The translations under genes and the position numbers were made by a program. DNA of 42,482 nucleotides. Source: an uncultured Collinsella sp. (GTDB lineage: Bacteria; Actinomycetota; Coriobacteriia; Coriobacteriales; Coriobacteriaceae). Below the pieces are notes generated by a model, which was given only the letters and a program-made list of their open reading frames with translations, made no database searches and had not been told where the DNA came from. Each line of letters begins with the position of its first letter. Positions within the stretch are counted from its first letter, which is position 1. Where the stretch lies: NCBI GenBank assembly GCA_934630385.1, contig CAKTWE010000007.1:1-42482 (forward strand), in the 5' to 3' direction. Of the stretch, positions 14,564 through 22,044 are shown piece after piece.

Positions 14564-14621
14564 GGTTTAATGCCTCCCTATGTGATCGTGCCTCGTGGTT
14601 TAATGCCTCGTTTTGTGATCG
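14563..14621. repeat. Two imperfect 26-bp direct repeats upstream of a leftward gene
   Basis: 14563-14588 and 14596-14621 match at 23 of 26 positions (offset 33 bp). The copy next to the gene includes its ribosome site and start. Either a local duplication or paired protein/RNA-binding sites. Confidence 0.7.
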
Positions 14622-14657
14622 GGGCAAGGCCTCAAGCCCTGCCCCTGTGCCCACCTG

Positions 14658-15311
14658 CTAGGCTGTGAGAAGCCCTGCCCTCGGTGCATCCATGCGGCGG
14701 CTGCGCACCGCGTCGCGCCCCGCTGCCTGGCCCCTGCTGATGCTGTCCCTGTTTGTGGCCCTCGGGCCTCGCCTCGTGGATCGGCCAAGGTCTAGGCCCT
14801 CGAAGTAGTCGCTCACCTCGGACGGGCAGACGATCATCAGCTCGAAGCTCTGCTTCTCAAGCTCGGTTTTCACGCCGTCCACGAACCCCACGATGAAGTT
14901 CGAGTAGGCGTTGGGGTCGGTATAGGCGAAGTCCTCGTACTCGTGCGCCAGCTTGTCGCCCACCTCAAGCAGGTTCTGGTAGACGATCTCAGCCGCCTCG
15001 CCGTCGGCCTTCCATCCGACGAACACGTACTCGTACTTGCGGTCGGTCACCCTGCGCTGGTACACCCTGCACCGGAAGTTGTCGGCGATCACCGATGCGA
15101 GGCTCGGCGCCCATGCTTTCGCGGTTCGCGCCGTGGCGGTCTCGGTCACCTGCTTCACCTCGTCGGCAAGCTCCCATTCCTCCACGTCGTTGTCCGCGAT
15201 CAGGCGCTGGGCCTTGAGGGCGAACTGGATCGCCTCGGCCTCGTTGCAGCCGTTCTCCACGCTGTGCTCGCGAAGCTTCTTGATCTTCTCGATGATCTTT
15301 TCTCGTTCCAT
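14658..15311 (-). CDS. DUF2786 domain protein
   Basis: 217 aa. The first 45 residues match DUF2786: 'EKIKKLREHSVENGCNEAE', 'AIQFALKAQRLIADNDV'. A second domain (about 70-175) with 'CRVYQRRVTDRKYEYVFVG' and a helical 'NFIVGFVDGVKTELEKQ' often accompanies it. The C-terminal 45 residues are Arg-rich and probably DNA- or RNA-binding. These proteins are frequent in mobile elements; molecular function unknown. AAGGAGGG precedes the ATG. Confidence 0.8.
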   Translation of the reverse strand: MEREKIIEKIKKLREHSVENGCNEAEAIQFALKAQRLIADNDVEEWELADEVKQVTETATARTAKAWAPSLASVIADNFRCRVYQRRVTDRKYEYVFVGWKADGEAAEIVYQNLLEVGDKLAHEYEDFAYTDPNAYSNFIVGFVDGVKTELEKQSFELMIVCPSEVSDYFEGLDLGRSTRRGPRATNRDSISRGQAAGRDAVRSRRMDAPRAGLLTA

Positions 15312-15329
15312 GGTCGAACCCTCCTTAAT

Positions 15330-15350
15330 GGGAGGGGCTAGGCCCCTCCC
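15330..15350. other. Perfect 9-bp hairpin in leader of DUF2786 gene
   Basis: GGGAGGGGC (15330-15338) pairs with GCCCCTCCC (15342-15350) around a 3-nt loop. It lies between two leftward genes, next to the ribosome site of the DUF2786 gene. It could be an attenuator or RNA-processing site. There is no T-run, so it is not a clear terminator. Confidence 0.55.
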
Positions 15351-15362
15351 GGTAGTGATCCG

Positions 15363-15698
15363 TTACTTTTCCCAGAGGTAGCCGAACGCCTCGGCTATCC
15401 TGGGAACCTCGGTAACCTTCTTGGGTGTGAAATTGGTCTCGCGCTCGAAGTAGTTCAGGCCGTATTTGCGGTTGATCTCCTCAAGCTCTGCCAGGTTGAA
15501 GTAGCCCATCTCGGGGACTGCCCCGAAGACGAACCCGAACATGTCGCCGGTCTCCTCGTCGTACTCGGTGGCGTAGAAGTCCCAGCCGTTGAAGCAGCTG
15601 AACCAGTGGCCGTAAACCACGGTCTCGGCCTTCTTGCCGTCTTGCGAGTAGAGCGGCGGGAGCTTCTTCTGAAGCTCTTTCGTGAGTAGCTTCTGCAT
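15363..15698 (-). CDS. DUF2958 domain protein
   Basis: 111 aa. Near-complete DUF2958: starts 'LLTKELQKKLPPLYSQDGK', then 'ETVVYGHWFSCFNGWDFYA' and 'FGFVFGAVPEMGYFNLAEL'. The family is common in plasmids, integrative elements and phages, often near antirestriction genes, but has no proven activity. Member of the leftward accessory island. Confidence 0.85.
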   Translation of the reverse strand: MQKLLTKELQKKLPPLYSQDGKKAETVVYGHWFSCFNGWDFYATEYDEETGDMFGFVFGAVPEMGYFNLAELEEINRKYGLNYFERETNFTPKKVTEVPRIAEAFGYLWEK

Positions 15699-15724
15699 GG
15701 TATGATCTCCTGTGTGTTGTTGTG

Positions 15725-15747
15725 GGAGGCCCCTTCTCGGGGCCTCC
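15725..15747. other. Perfect 9-bp hairpin between leftward genes
   Basis: GGAGGCCCC (15725-15733) pairs with GGGGCCTCC (15739-15747), loop TTCTC. It sits in the 57-bp spacer between the 177-aa protein gene and the DUF2958 gene. Without a U-tract on the minus strand it may protect or punctuate the transcript rather than terminate it. Confidence 0.55.
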
Positions 15748-15755
15748 TGCTTGCT

Positions 15756-16289
15756 TTAGGCTGCCTGCTCTGCCGGTCTGATGGGGTTCGTTTCGCCGAT
15801 GTTCCAATCAACGGTTTTGGCGTTCTGCCACTTGCCCTGATCGTCCATGTAGTAGAAGCCATGCTTGCCGAAGTACTTTCGAACCTTCAAGGCCCCGGAC
15901 TCGATGCCATCGGCTATGACCTGCTTTCGAAGATCCTTGACCATGTAAATAATGGCCTCCTCGTCGCTGTTGGCCTTGAATGCCTCGGTTACCTGTGCAA
16001 GGTAGTTATCGCAAGCCCTCATGATCTCCACTTGCTCGTAATCGGCTCGGGGGATCTCGTTAATTGGCCTGTGCTTCGTGGCCTCCACTGTGTACCTGCC
16101 AAGATCGGGATATGCCATGTACTCGTTCACAAGCTTCAGGGCTGTTGCAAGCTCTAGGCCGTCCTTTCGGCCCTGGGGGCCTTTCCTGAAGTAGCCTCGT
16201 GCTCTCATGCCCTCCACAATCGCTAAGATCGTGTGGTTGCTTACCAGCTGACCACTCACCATCAGATCTAAACTCTGCTGCTCTGCCAT
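15756..16289 (-). CDS. Hypothetical phage protein, 177 aa
   Basis: First gene of the leftward island. N-terminal region with 'VSNHTILAIVEGMRARGYF' and 'ELATALKLVNEYMAYPDLG', helical centre, aromatic C-terminal part ('VRKYFGKHGFYYMDDQGKW'). No family recognised. A ribosome-site-like AGGAGG lies just upstream of its ATG on the minus strand. Leads a group of genes that face the opposite way to the rest of the early region. Confidence 0.68.
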   Translation of the reverse strand: MAEQQSLDLMVSGQLVSNHTILAIVEGMRARGYFRKGPQGRKDGLELATALKLVNEYMAYPDLGRYTVEATKHRPINEIPRADYEQVEIMRACDNYLAQVTEAFKANSDEEAIIYMVKDLRKQVIADGIESGALKVRKYFGKHGFYYMDDQGKWQNAKTVDWNIGETNPIRPAEQAA

Positions 16290-16375
16290 CTCTATAGCCT
16301 CCTTATTCGGTTCTTAAGCTGCTGCTAGCTCTGTGGGCTTTTCTGTGGCCCTCATTGCTGACAACTGAATTATTG

Positions 16376-16422
16376 CACAAAGAATTATTCATGTATGGCA
16401 TAACCACAAAGAATTGTTCATG
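16376..16422. repeat. 18-bp direct repeats in divergent AT-rich control region
   Basis: 16376-16393 and 16405-16422 match at 17 of 18 positions (CACAAAGAATTRTTCATG, offset 29 bp). They lie in a markedly AT-rich 220-bp spacer between the leftward island and the HTH gene, a natural place for operators of that HTH protein. No clear leftward promoter could be picked. Confidence 0.65.
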
Positions 16423-16450
16423 CACATAATACCTACACAAATAATAGTTA

Positions 16451-16479
16451 TTGCAATGAATTATTGTTTGTTGTATCTT
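16451..16479 (+). promoter_or_regulatory. Probable rightward promoter for HTH/PP-loop genes
   Basis: TTGCAA (-35, 16451-16456) and TATCTT (-10, 16474-16479) are separated by 17 bp in an AT-rich stretch 35 bp before the HTH gene start. Confidence 0.5.
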
Positions 16480-16513
16480 GCTGAAGAAGATCAGAGCAAA
16501 GAAGGGAGGTTGT

Positions 16514-16780
16514 ATGACCCCAACTGAAGCGCTAAGGGAAATGCTCGACCGTTCCGGGACGAGCATGTACGCGCTTTCTAAAGCCATGGGCAAGAGCGAA
16601 ACGTACGTGCAAAGCACTTTGCGCAGAGGAACCGACATAGGATCGACAAACCTGGCAACGATGGCTTCTCACATGGGCTTTAAGCTGACGTTGAACGGAA
16701 TGGGAGAACCCATCGAGATAACGGAGAGGAGCGAAGATGCCGACGATAATCAAGGGCCAGCCAACAAGCGCCGAGGTTAG
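16514..16780 (+). CDS. HTH-type regulator (XRE-like)
   Basis: 88 aa; GGGAGG precedes the ATG. 'MTPTEALREMLDRSGTSMYA', 'LSKAMGKSETYVQSTLRRG' and 'NLATMASHMGFKLTLNG' form an Xre-like helix-turn-helix followed by a short strand. The last 15 codons overlap the next gene by 44 nt. It likely binds the repeats in the AT-rich region upstream and controls the divergent island and/or the genes downstream. Confidence 0.78.
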   Translation: MTPTEALREMLDRSGTSMYALSKAMGKSETYVQSTLRRGTDIGSTNLATMASHMGFKLTLNGMGEPIEITERSEDADDNQGPANKRRG

Positions 16781-17447
16781 GCGCAAGCTCAAGGAGGAGG
16801 GACGGCCCGTCGTGCTGTCCTGCTCGCTTGGCAAGGACTCGCTGGCCGCGTGGATCGCGCTTGAGGACGAGGGTATCGAGGTAGTGCCCATCTACTACTG
16901 GTCCATCCCCGGCCTTCCGATGGTCGAGCACAACGTGAAGACGATCGAGGGCGTTTTCGGCGTGAAGATCCACCAGTACCCGCATCCCAGGTGGTCGAGG
17001 ACGCTCAACAACTGCGTGTTCCAAAGCCCCGAGCATTGCGACGTGATCGAAGCGGCGAACATGCCCGTGTTCGGATACGACGACATGCGCCCGTTCATCC
17101 TGGAAGACCTCGGGCTTCCCGAGGACACGTGGTTCTGCGACGGCGTTCGCGCCTGCGACAACCCCTACCGCCGCGCGAGCCTCACCAAGCACGGCCTCAT
17201 GAAGCTCACCACGCGCAAGGCGTCGGTTGTGGCCGATTGGACGAAATCTGAGGTCATGGCGGCGATCGAGAGGCGCGGCATCGGCCTGCCGCCCGACTAC
17301 GAGCTGTTCGGGCGAAGCTTCGACGGCCTGGACATGCGATTCATGAAGCCGCTGCGCGAGAAGCGCCCGAAGGACTTCGAGGTGGTCAAGCAGTGGTACC
17401 CGTTCATCGAGGCCGACGAGAAGAGGTGGGCGCACTATGGACTTTAA
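16737..17447 (+). CDS. PP-loop ATPase, PAPS reductase-like
   Basis: 236 aa. The PP-loop 'SCSLGKDSLAAW' (28-39) is the adenine-nucleotide-binding motif of PAPS reductases, adenylyltransferases and tRNA thiolases. Other family-like segments: 'EVVPIYYWSIPGLPMVEHN', 'IHQYPHPRW', 'DWTKSEVMAAIERRGI'. The typical C-terminal ECGLH of true PAPS reductases is absent, so sulfate assimilation is unlikely. Phage members often sit just upstream of terminase genes and are suspected in nucleic-acid or nucleotide modification. It overlaps both neighbours, indicating a coupled three-gene unit. Confidence 0.82.
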   Translation: MPTIIKGQPTSAEVRRKLKEEGRPVVLSCSLGKDSLAAWIALEDEGIEVVPIYYWSIPGLPMVEHNVKTIEGVFGVKIHQYPHPRWSRTLNNCVFQSPEHCDVIEAANMPVFGYDDMRPFILEDLGLPEDTWFCDGVRACDNPYRRASLTKHGLMKLTTRKASVVADWTKSEVMAAIERRGIGLPPDYELFGRSFDGLDMRFMKPLREKRPKDFEVVKQWYPFIEADEKRWAHYGL

Positions 17448-18015
17448 GTTCGAGAAGCCGCAGAAGGCGAAGGCCGAGAAGAAGGCCGTGGAGGCAGCGC
17501 AGCTCACCGACCATCAGAAGGAGTACCGAGACCGCGAGAAGCGCGAGGAGAAGCGCTTCCAGATGGCCGTCGATTCCGGCTTCTGGATCTGCTTCTGCTT
17601 CCACGACCAGGCCGATAGGGACAAGTTCGCCGACCTGGTAAAGGCCGACGAGGACGGCTGGACTTACGGCGACGTCATCCGCCCCGTGTTCACCGAGCGA
17701 ATCGGCTTGCAGAACAAGCGGCAGTTCAAGCCCAAGGAGCAGAAGGGTACGCCCGTGCCGAACCCGCTTGCCGGAATAGAGCCCACTGGTGACCTCGAAG
17801 CCGACAGCTTCGCCGAGGCAGATGCGATCCTCAAGGCATTCCAGGCGATTGAGGTGAAGCCCTACTACGAGAACGTTTGGAGCAGCGTCTACCACGTTGT
17901 GTGCGTGTTCCGCGATTCGGATGACCTTGAGAGCTTCATCAGGGAGTACGCGCTTGCCAAGTACGGCGACCTGTACATGGACGGCTCGAAGATCCTTGAG
18001 GCCATGGGCGAATAG
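17437..18015 (+). CDS. Unknown partner of the PP-loop protein, 192 aa
   Basis: The start overlaps the PP-loop gene by 11 nt. A Lys/Glu/Arg-rich helix (about 8-45) precedes an alpha/beta region ('SGFWICFCFHDQADRDKFA') and a related C-terminal segment ('YHVVCVFRDSDDLESFI'), as if two similar small domains were arranged in tandem. No known family. A terminator follows. Confidence 0.7.
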   Translation: MDFKFEKPQKAKAEKKAVEAAQLTDHQKEYRDREKREEKRFQMAVDSGFWICFCFHDQADRDKFADLVKADEDGWTYGDVIRPVFTERIGLQNKRQFKPKEQKGTPVPNPLAGIEPTGDLEADSFAEADAILKAFQAIEVKPYYENVWSSVYHVVCVFRDSDDLESFIREYALAKYGDLYMDGSKILEAMGE

Positions 18016-18042
18016 GCCAATCTCACGCGCATAGGAGAATCT

Positions 18043-18068
18043 AAGGCGACCTACGGGTCGCCTTTTTT
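18043..18068 (+). terminator. Rho-independent terminator
   Basis: AAGGCGACC (18043-18051) pairs with GGTCGCCTT (18056-18064) around TACG, and T6 runs through 18063-18068. It ends the HTH/PP-loop unit before the packaging genes. Confidence 0.88.
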
Positions 18069-18094
18069 GTTCCCGAAAACGAGAGGAGGCAGGC

Positions 18095-18196
18095 ATGTTC
18101 GGTCGCATCCGTGCCGCAGCAGGCAACATCGCCAACCGAGTCCGCTCTGCGTTCAGCCGCAGCCGTGGCAGCTCTTCTGGCCGCTCCTCCTACTAG
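18095..18196 (+). CDS. Small basic Ser/Arg-rich protein, 33 aa
   Basis: GAGGAGG directly precedes the ATG. 'MFGRIRAAAGNIANRVRSAF' forms an amphipathic basic helix, followed by a Ser/Arg/Gly tail. It lies at the head of the packaging region. Unknown; a nucleic-acid-binding or membrane-active peptide is possible. Confidence 0.55.
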   Translation: MFGRIRAAAGNIANRVRSAFSRSRGSSSGRSSY

Positions 18197-18271
18197 AGGG
18201 GGCACCCGGGCGCAGCGCCAGCCGTTGCGCCCTTTCCATCTGAAAACGACAACCGATAGAGAGGAGCTGAA

Positions 18272-18511
18272 ATGGCCGCGAAGAAGGACAAGCCGACGCT
18301 GCCCGAAGACACAGACTGGCCCAAGGAGACCGTGACGTGGTTCGAGGCGTGGCGCTCAAACCGTTGCAGCGACCATTGGGACGACCGCCAGTGGCAGTAC
18401 GTCATGGACACGGCCATCGTCCACGCCCTCGTCTACGGCTCCAACGACTTCGGGGCGCTGGCCGAGCTTCACAAGCGCCTGGCCTTCATGGGCCTCACGT
18501 TCGAGGACTGA
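18272..18511 (+). CDS. Hypothetical protein upstream of terminase, 79 aa
   Basis: Trp- and acid-rich ('LPEDTDWPKETVTWFEAWR', 'WDDRQWQYVMDTAIVHALV'). Proteins with this look often precede actinophage terminases and may be packaging-associated; I cannot assign a function. AGAGGAG lies before the ATG. Confidence 0.68.
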   Translation: MAAKKDKPTLPEDTDWPKETVTWFEAWRSNRCSDHWDDRQWQYVMDTAIVHALVYGSNDFGALAELHKRLAFMGLTFED

Positions 18512-18516
18512 TCGCC

Positions 18517-18930
18517 GTGAACGACCAGAACCTCATCAAGCCCAAGAGGGACCAGACCGCAGAGCAGCGCAAGGCGGCTGCGTCTAAGGCAGGCAAGGCT
18601 GCGGCGAAGAAGCGCCGCGAGAAGAAGCAGATGCAGGAGATCGCCAAGATAGTGCTGCACATGCCGTTCGAGGGAACGGACGCGCAGCTCGACGACTTGG
18701 AGGGCCTGAGCTTCGAGGACTACCCAGACCGCAAGCTCACGGTTTCAGAGATCTCGATCCTCAAGGTCGCCAAGAAGGCGATGCGCGGCGACATAGCCGC
18801 CATCCAGTTCCTGCGCGACACCGCAGGCGAGAAGCCCGTGGAGCAGATCGAGGTGTCCGCCGACATCGGGGCCGCTTGCGACGAGATCGGCAAGCTCATT
18901 GAGGCGAAGCGCGATGCCGACAAGGGCTGA
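18517..18930 (+). CDS. Probable terminase small subunit
   Basis: 137 aa from a GTG 5 nt after the preceding stop. A basic N-terminal segment ('AGKAAAKKRREKKQMQEIA') precedes a helical region ending 'IAAIQFLRDTAGEKPVEQI', a pattern common in small terminase subunits. The end overlaps the large subunit gene by 17 nt. It would recognise phage DNA and deliver it to the large subunit; the specific pac or cos site is not identifiable. Confidence 0.75.
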   Translation: MNDQNLIKPKRDQTAEQRKAAASKAGKAAAKKRREKKQMQEIAKIVLHMPFEGTDAQLDDLEGLSFEDYPDRKLTVSEISILKVAKKAMRGDIAAIQFLRDTAGEKPVEQIEVSADIGAACDEIGKLIEAKRDADKG

Positions 18931-20191
18931 CCTCATCGACCTGGTGTATGACTGCCCCGTGGACATAGCCGTGTGCCTCGGGTTCGACAAGCTGACGTCT
19001 CTACACAACGAGTGGATCAAGGACATGGTGTTCGGCACCGACGACGAGACGATTCAGGCGCACCGCGGCAGTTTCAAGACCACGTGCCTGGGAATCTCGT
19101 TCGCGTTCATCATCGTGCTGTTTCCCGGCATGCGAACCATATTCCTGCGCAAGACCGACGACGACGTTGCGGAAGTCATGGCGGCAACGGCTAACGTGCT
19201 GCGAACCGACTACTTCCGAGGCCTCGTGCGCATGCTCTACGGCGTGGAGCTTGAGCTCACGAGGGCCACGCAGTCGTCTGTATCCACCAACCTCAAGCAG
19301 GGCGTGTCGGGCGCTCCGCAGCTTCTGGGCTTAGGTTGCGGCGGCTCGCTGACCGGCAAGCACGCGGACCGCGTGTTCACAGACGACATCGTGAACGTGA
19401 AGGATCGCGTGTCGGCGGCGGAGCGCGAGCGCATCAAGCTGATCTACCAGGAGTTGCAGAACATCCGAAACCGTGGCGGGCGCATCTTCAACACGGGCAC
19501 GCCGTGGCACAAGGACGACGCGTTCCAGCTGATGCCGAACATCCGCCGCTGGGACTGCTGGCAGACGGGCCTTATGAGCCGCGAGGAGATCGAGCAGGTG
19601 CGGGCGAGCATGTCGCCGTCGCTGTTCGCCGCCAACTACGAGCTGAAGCACATCGCCGACGAGGACGCCATGTTCACCAACGCCAAGTTCTTCAAGGAGC
19701 CTGAGCTTCTGCGAGACGGCATAGGCCACATCGACGCGAGCTACGGGGGCGCTGACTTCACGGCCTTCACGGCCATATGCAACAGGGGCGGCATCTGGTA
19801 CTGCCTCATCCGCATGTGGCACAAGCACGTGGACGACTGCCTGGACGAGATCATCGGGATTTGCAAGGCGCTGCGCATCGGCTCGATCCACTGCGAGATG
19901 AACGCCGACAAGGGGTACCTGCGCAAGGGCATCCTAAAGCGCGGCAGGCCGTGCGTGGGATACCAGGAGAAGGAGAACAAGTACCTGAAGATCAGCACGC
20001 ACCTGCGCAGCGAGTGGGCGAACGTGCGGTTCCTTGACTGCGACGAGTACCCGCTTGACGCAGAGGCGCTGAACCAGGTGCTCGACTACAACGAGAACGC
20101 CGCGCACGACGACATGCCCGACTCCCTGGCGTCCGCGATCAGGCAATGGGAGAACCGACCCGGCATAAAGACTTTCAAGGGAGGTATCTGA
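18914..20191 (+). CDS. terL: Terminase large subunit
   Basis: 425 aa. ATPase part: 'QAHRGSFKTT' (Walker A, K55) and 'ADRVFTDDIVN' (Walker B), with the coupling-like 'IFNTGTPWHKDD'. Nuclease part: 'HIDASYGGADFTAF' and late 'HDDMPDSLASAIRQW', acidic residues of an RNase H-like fold. It powers DNA translocation into the procapsid and cuts the concatemer. The ATG at 18914 is chosen; an upstream TTG at 18899 is possible. Size is typical for phages of this type. Confidence 0.95.
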   Translation: MPTRADLIDLVYDCPVDIAVCLGFDKLTSLHNEWIKDMVFGTDDETIQAHRGSFKTTCLGISFAFIIVLFPGMRTIFLRKTDDDVAEVMAATANVLRTDYFRGLVRMLYGVELELTRATQSSVSTNLKQGVSGAPQLLGLGCGGSLTGKHADRVFTDDIVNVKDRVSAAERERIKLIYQELQNIRNRGGRIFNTGTPWHKDDAFQLMPNIRRWDCWQTGLMSREEIEQVRASMSPSLFAANYELKHIADEDAMFTNAKFFKEPELLRDGIGHIDASYGGADFTAFTAICNRGGIWYCLIRMWHKHVDDCLDEIIGICKALRIGSIHCEMNADKGYLRKGILKRGRPCVGYQEKENKYLKISTHLRSEWANVRFLDCDEYPLDAEALNQVLDYNENAAHDDMPDSLASAIRQWENRPGIKTFKGGI

Positions 20192-20192
20192 T

Positions 20193-21632
20193 TTGAGCCA
20201 CGAGTTCCATTCTTTCTACTACGACCAGATGCAGCGAGAGCCGTCCACCGACGACTTCCGCCTGCCCGCTGGAACCGAGATGACCGAGGAGCTGCTTCAG
20301 CGCCTGGTTGACGAGTTCGAGCAAGACCACAAGCCGCGCTACGAGTACCTGGACAAGGTTTACGACACGCACTACGCGATCTTCGACCGATCATGGCGCA
20401 AGAAGCCCGGCTACAAGCCGAACAACCGCCTGTCTGCCGACTTCTGCTACACCATCACGGACACGTTCGAGGGCTACTACATCGGCGTGCCCATGACGCT
20501 TTCGGTCAAGGGCGAGGACGACGGGCGCAAGAAGGCCGTGGAGGCGTTCATCGCCGACTATACGGCGAGAAACTTCCAGGAGGACGTGGACGCTGAATTG
20601 TCGGAGATGGCGTCGAAGTTCGGCCATGCCTACGAGATGCTGTACCAAGACGAAGAGGGCCTGCCGCGATCAATCGCGGTGTCGCCGCTCACGTCGTTCA
20701 TGGTCTACGACGATTCCGTGCTGAAGCGCCCGATGTTCTTCGTCCGCTGGTTCTACGGCGACGACGGCGCTATCAAGGGCAGCTATTCCGATGCCCACGA
20801 TGTCGTGCCGTTCAGGCGCGGCGATGCCGGCTTGGAGTTCGGCGAGGCCGAGGGCCACAGCTTCGGCAGCGTGCCAGCCGTGGACTTCCGCCAGAACACC
20901 AAGGGGCGAGGCCTCTACGAGGGCGTGCTTTCCATGGTCGAGCAGTACAACGCCGTGCTCTCCGAGAAGGCGAACGACGTCGAGTACTTCAGCGACTGCT
21001 ACCTCGTGGTCAAGGGCAAGGAGCTTGACGAGAACGAGTTGGTGAACATCCGCGAGAACAAGGTGATCAACCTCTACGGCGAGTCCATGGAGGGCTTGGA
21101 CGTGGTGTTTTTGGCGAAGCCCAACGCCGACTCCGTGCAGGAGAACCTTATCAACCGCCTTGAGCAGCTGATCTTCAAGATGGCGATGGTGCCCGACATC
21201 ACTTCCGACAGCTTCGTCACCGCCTCCGGCATAGCGCTCAAGATGCGCATGATGCCCATGAGCAACCTCGCCCGCAAGAAAGACCGCAAGTTCAAGCGCG
21301 GCGTGCAGGAGCGCCTGAAGCTCCTAGCCGCCTATCCGTTGAGCCAGGGCTTCAGCGGCGACGATTGGCAGATGGTCGATGTGACCATGCACCGCAACAT
21401 GCCCGACGACTTGCAGAGCGAGGCATCGGTTGCCGGGCAGCTCTCGGGCATCGTGTCTGAGGAAACGCAACTTTCCGTGCTCTCCTGTGTGAGCGATCCC
21501 AAAGCCGAGATGCAGCGCAAGCGCGACGAGCAGGAGGAGAAGGCCAACGCGGTGAGCGATGGCTATCCAACCAACCGAACGATCGAGACCAACCAAGAGG
21601 AAGGAACCAACGATGAAGGTAGCGACCTATAG
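20193..21632 (+). CDS. Portal protein (SPP1 gp6-like)
   Basis: 479 aa from a TTG start with GGGAGGT just upstream. Portal hallmarks: 'NRLSADFCYTITDTFEGYY', 'MLYQDEEGLPRSIAVSPLT', 'KANDVEYFSDCYLVVKGKE', and a C-terminal charged, Gln/Glu-rich tail. Twelve copies should form the ring through which DNA enters and to which the tail attaches. Order terminase-portal-MuF is the usual one. Confidence 0.93.
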   Translation: MSHEFHSFYYDQMQREPSTDDFRLPAGTEMTEELLQRLVDEFEQDHKPRYEYLDKVYDTHYAIFDRSWRKKPGYKPNNRLSADFCYTITDTFEGYYIGVPMTLSVKGEDDGRKKAVEAFIADYTARNFQEDVDAELSEMASKFGHAYEMLYQDEEGLPRSIAVSPLTSFMVYDDSVLKRPMFFVRWFYGDDGAIKGSYSDAHDVVPFRRGDAGLEFGEAEGHSFGSVPAVDFRQNTKGRGLYEGVLSMVEQYNAVLSEKANDVEYFSDCYLVVKGKELDENELVNIRENKVINLYGESMEGLDVVFLAKPNADSVQENLINRLEQLIFKMAMVPDITSDSFVTASGIALKMRMMPMSNLARKKDRKFKRGVQERLKLLAAYPLSQGFSGDDWQMVDVTMHRNMPDDLQSEASVAGQLSGIVSEETQLSVLSCVSDPKAEMQRKRDEQEEKANAVSDGYPTNRTIETNQEEGTNDEGSDL

Positions 21633-22044
21633 CCGAGGCAAGCAGCTTGCCATCCGCGAGGAGCCGGGCGGCGAGATCATCGGCACCATGGGAAACATGA
21701 CGGCGGCGCGGGTGGAGTCCGTCGCCGACGGCTGGGTAGAGCTGACGATGGGCGGATACGTGCGCGAAGACCTCGTGAGCGTCTACGGCCTAGTCGATAT
21801 GACCACCTACAGCATCAAGCAGCCCGAGACAGCGCCAAAGGAACCGCAGCAGGAAACGGATGCCGCCACGCCTGCCGAGCAGCCAGGCGAAACCGAAGCC
21901 AAGGAGCAGCCGGCAGAGGACAGCGGCGAGCTTGGCAGCATGAAGCTCAACGATTTGCGCGAGCTTGCCCGCAACAGCGGCGTGAAGATCCCGAAGAACG
22001 CCACCAAGGACAAGATCATCGAGCTGTTGCTTTCCAATGAGTAA
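21613..22044 (+). CDS. SH3-like and SAP/HeH-domain head-region protein
   Basis: 143 aa. N-terminal bacterial SH3-like domain (about 1-57; 'LAIREEPGGEIIGTMGN', 'GWVELTMGGYVREDLV'). An acidic Pro/Glu/Ala linker (about 70-108) follows, then a C-terminal SAP/HeH helix pair ('LNDLRELARNSGVKIP', 'KDKIIELLLSNE') that may bind DNA or the portal. GAGGAAGGA precedes the ATG. It overlaps the portal end by 20 nt and the MuF gene by 8 nt. Role in the virion unknown. Confidence 0.75.
   Translation: MKVATYSRGKQLAIREEPGGEIIGTMGNMTAARVESVADGWVELTMGGYVREDLVSVYGLVDMTTYSIKQPETAPKEPQQETDAATPAEQPGETEAKEQPAEDSGELGSMKLNDLRELARNSGVKIPKNATKDKIIELLLSNE

Noticed and set aside
16290..16638. Leftward open frame opposite the HTH gene
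   Set aside because: It is an antisense shadow over the AT-rich control region and the HTH gene, with no ribosome site or recognisable fold.
18208..18232. Hairpin GGGCGCA/TGCGCCC after the 33-aa gene considered as terminator
   Set aside because: 11-nt loop and only TTT after it; too weak to call when the packaging genes continue downstream.
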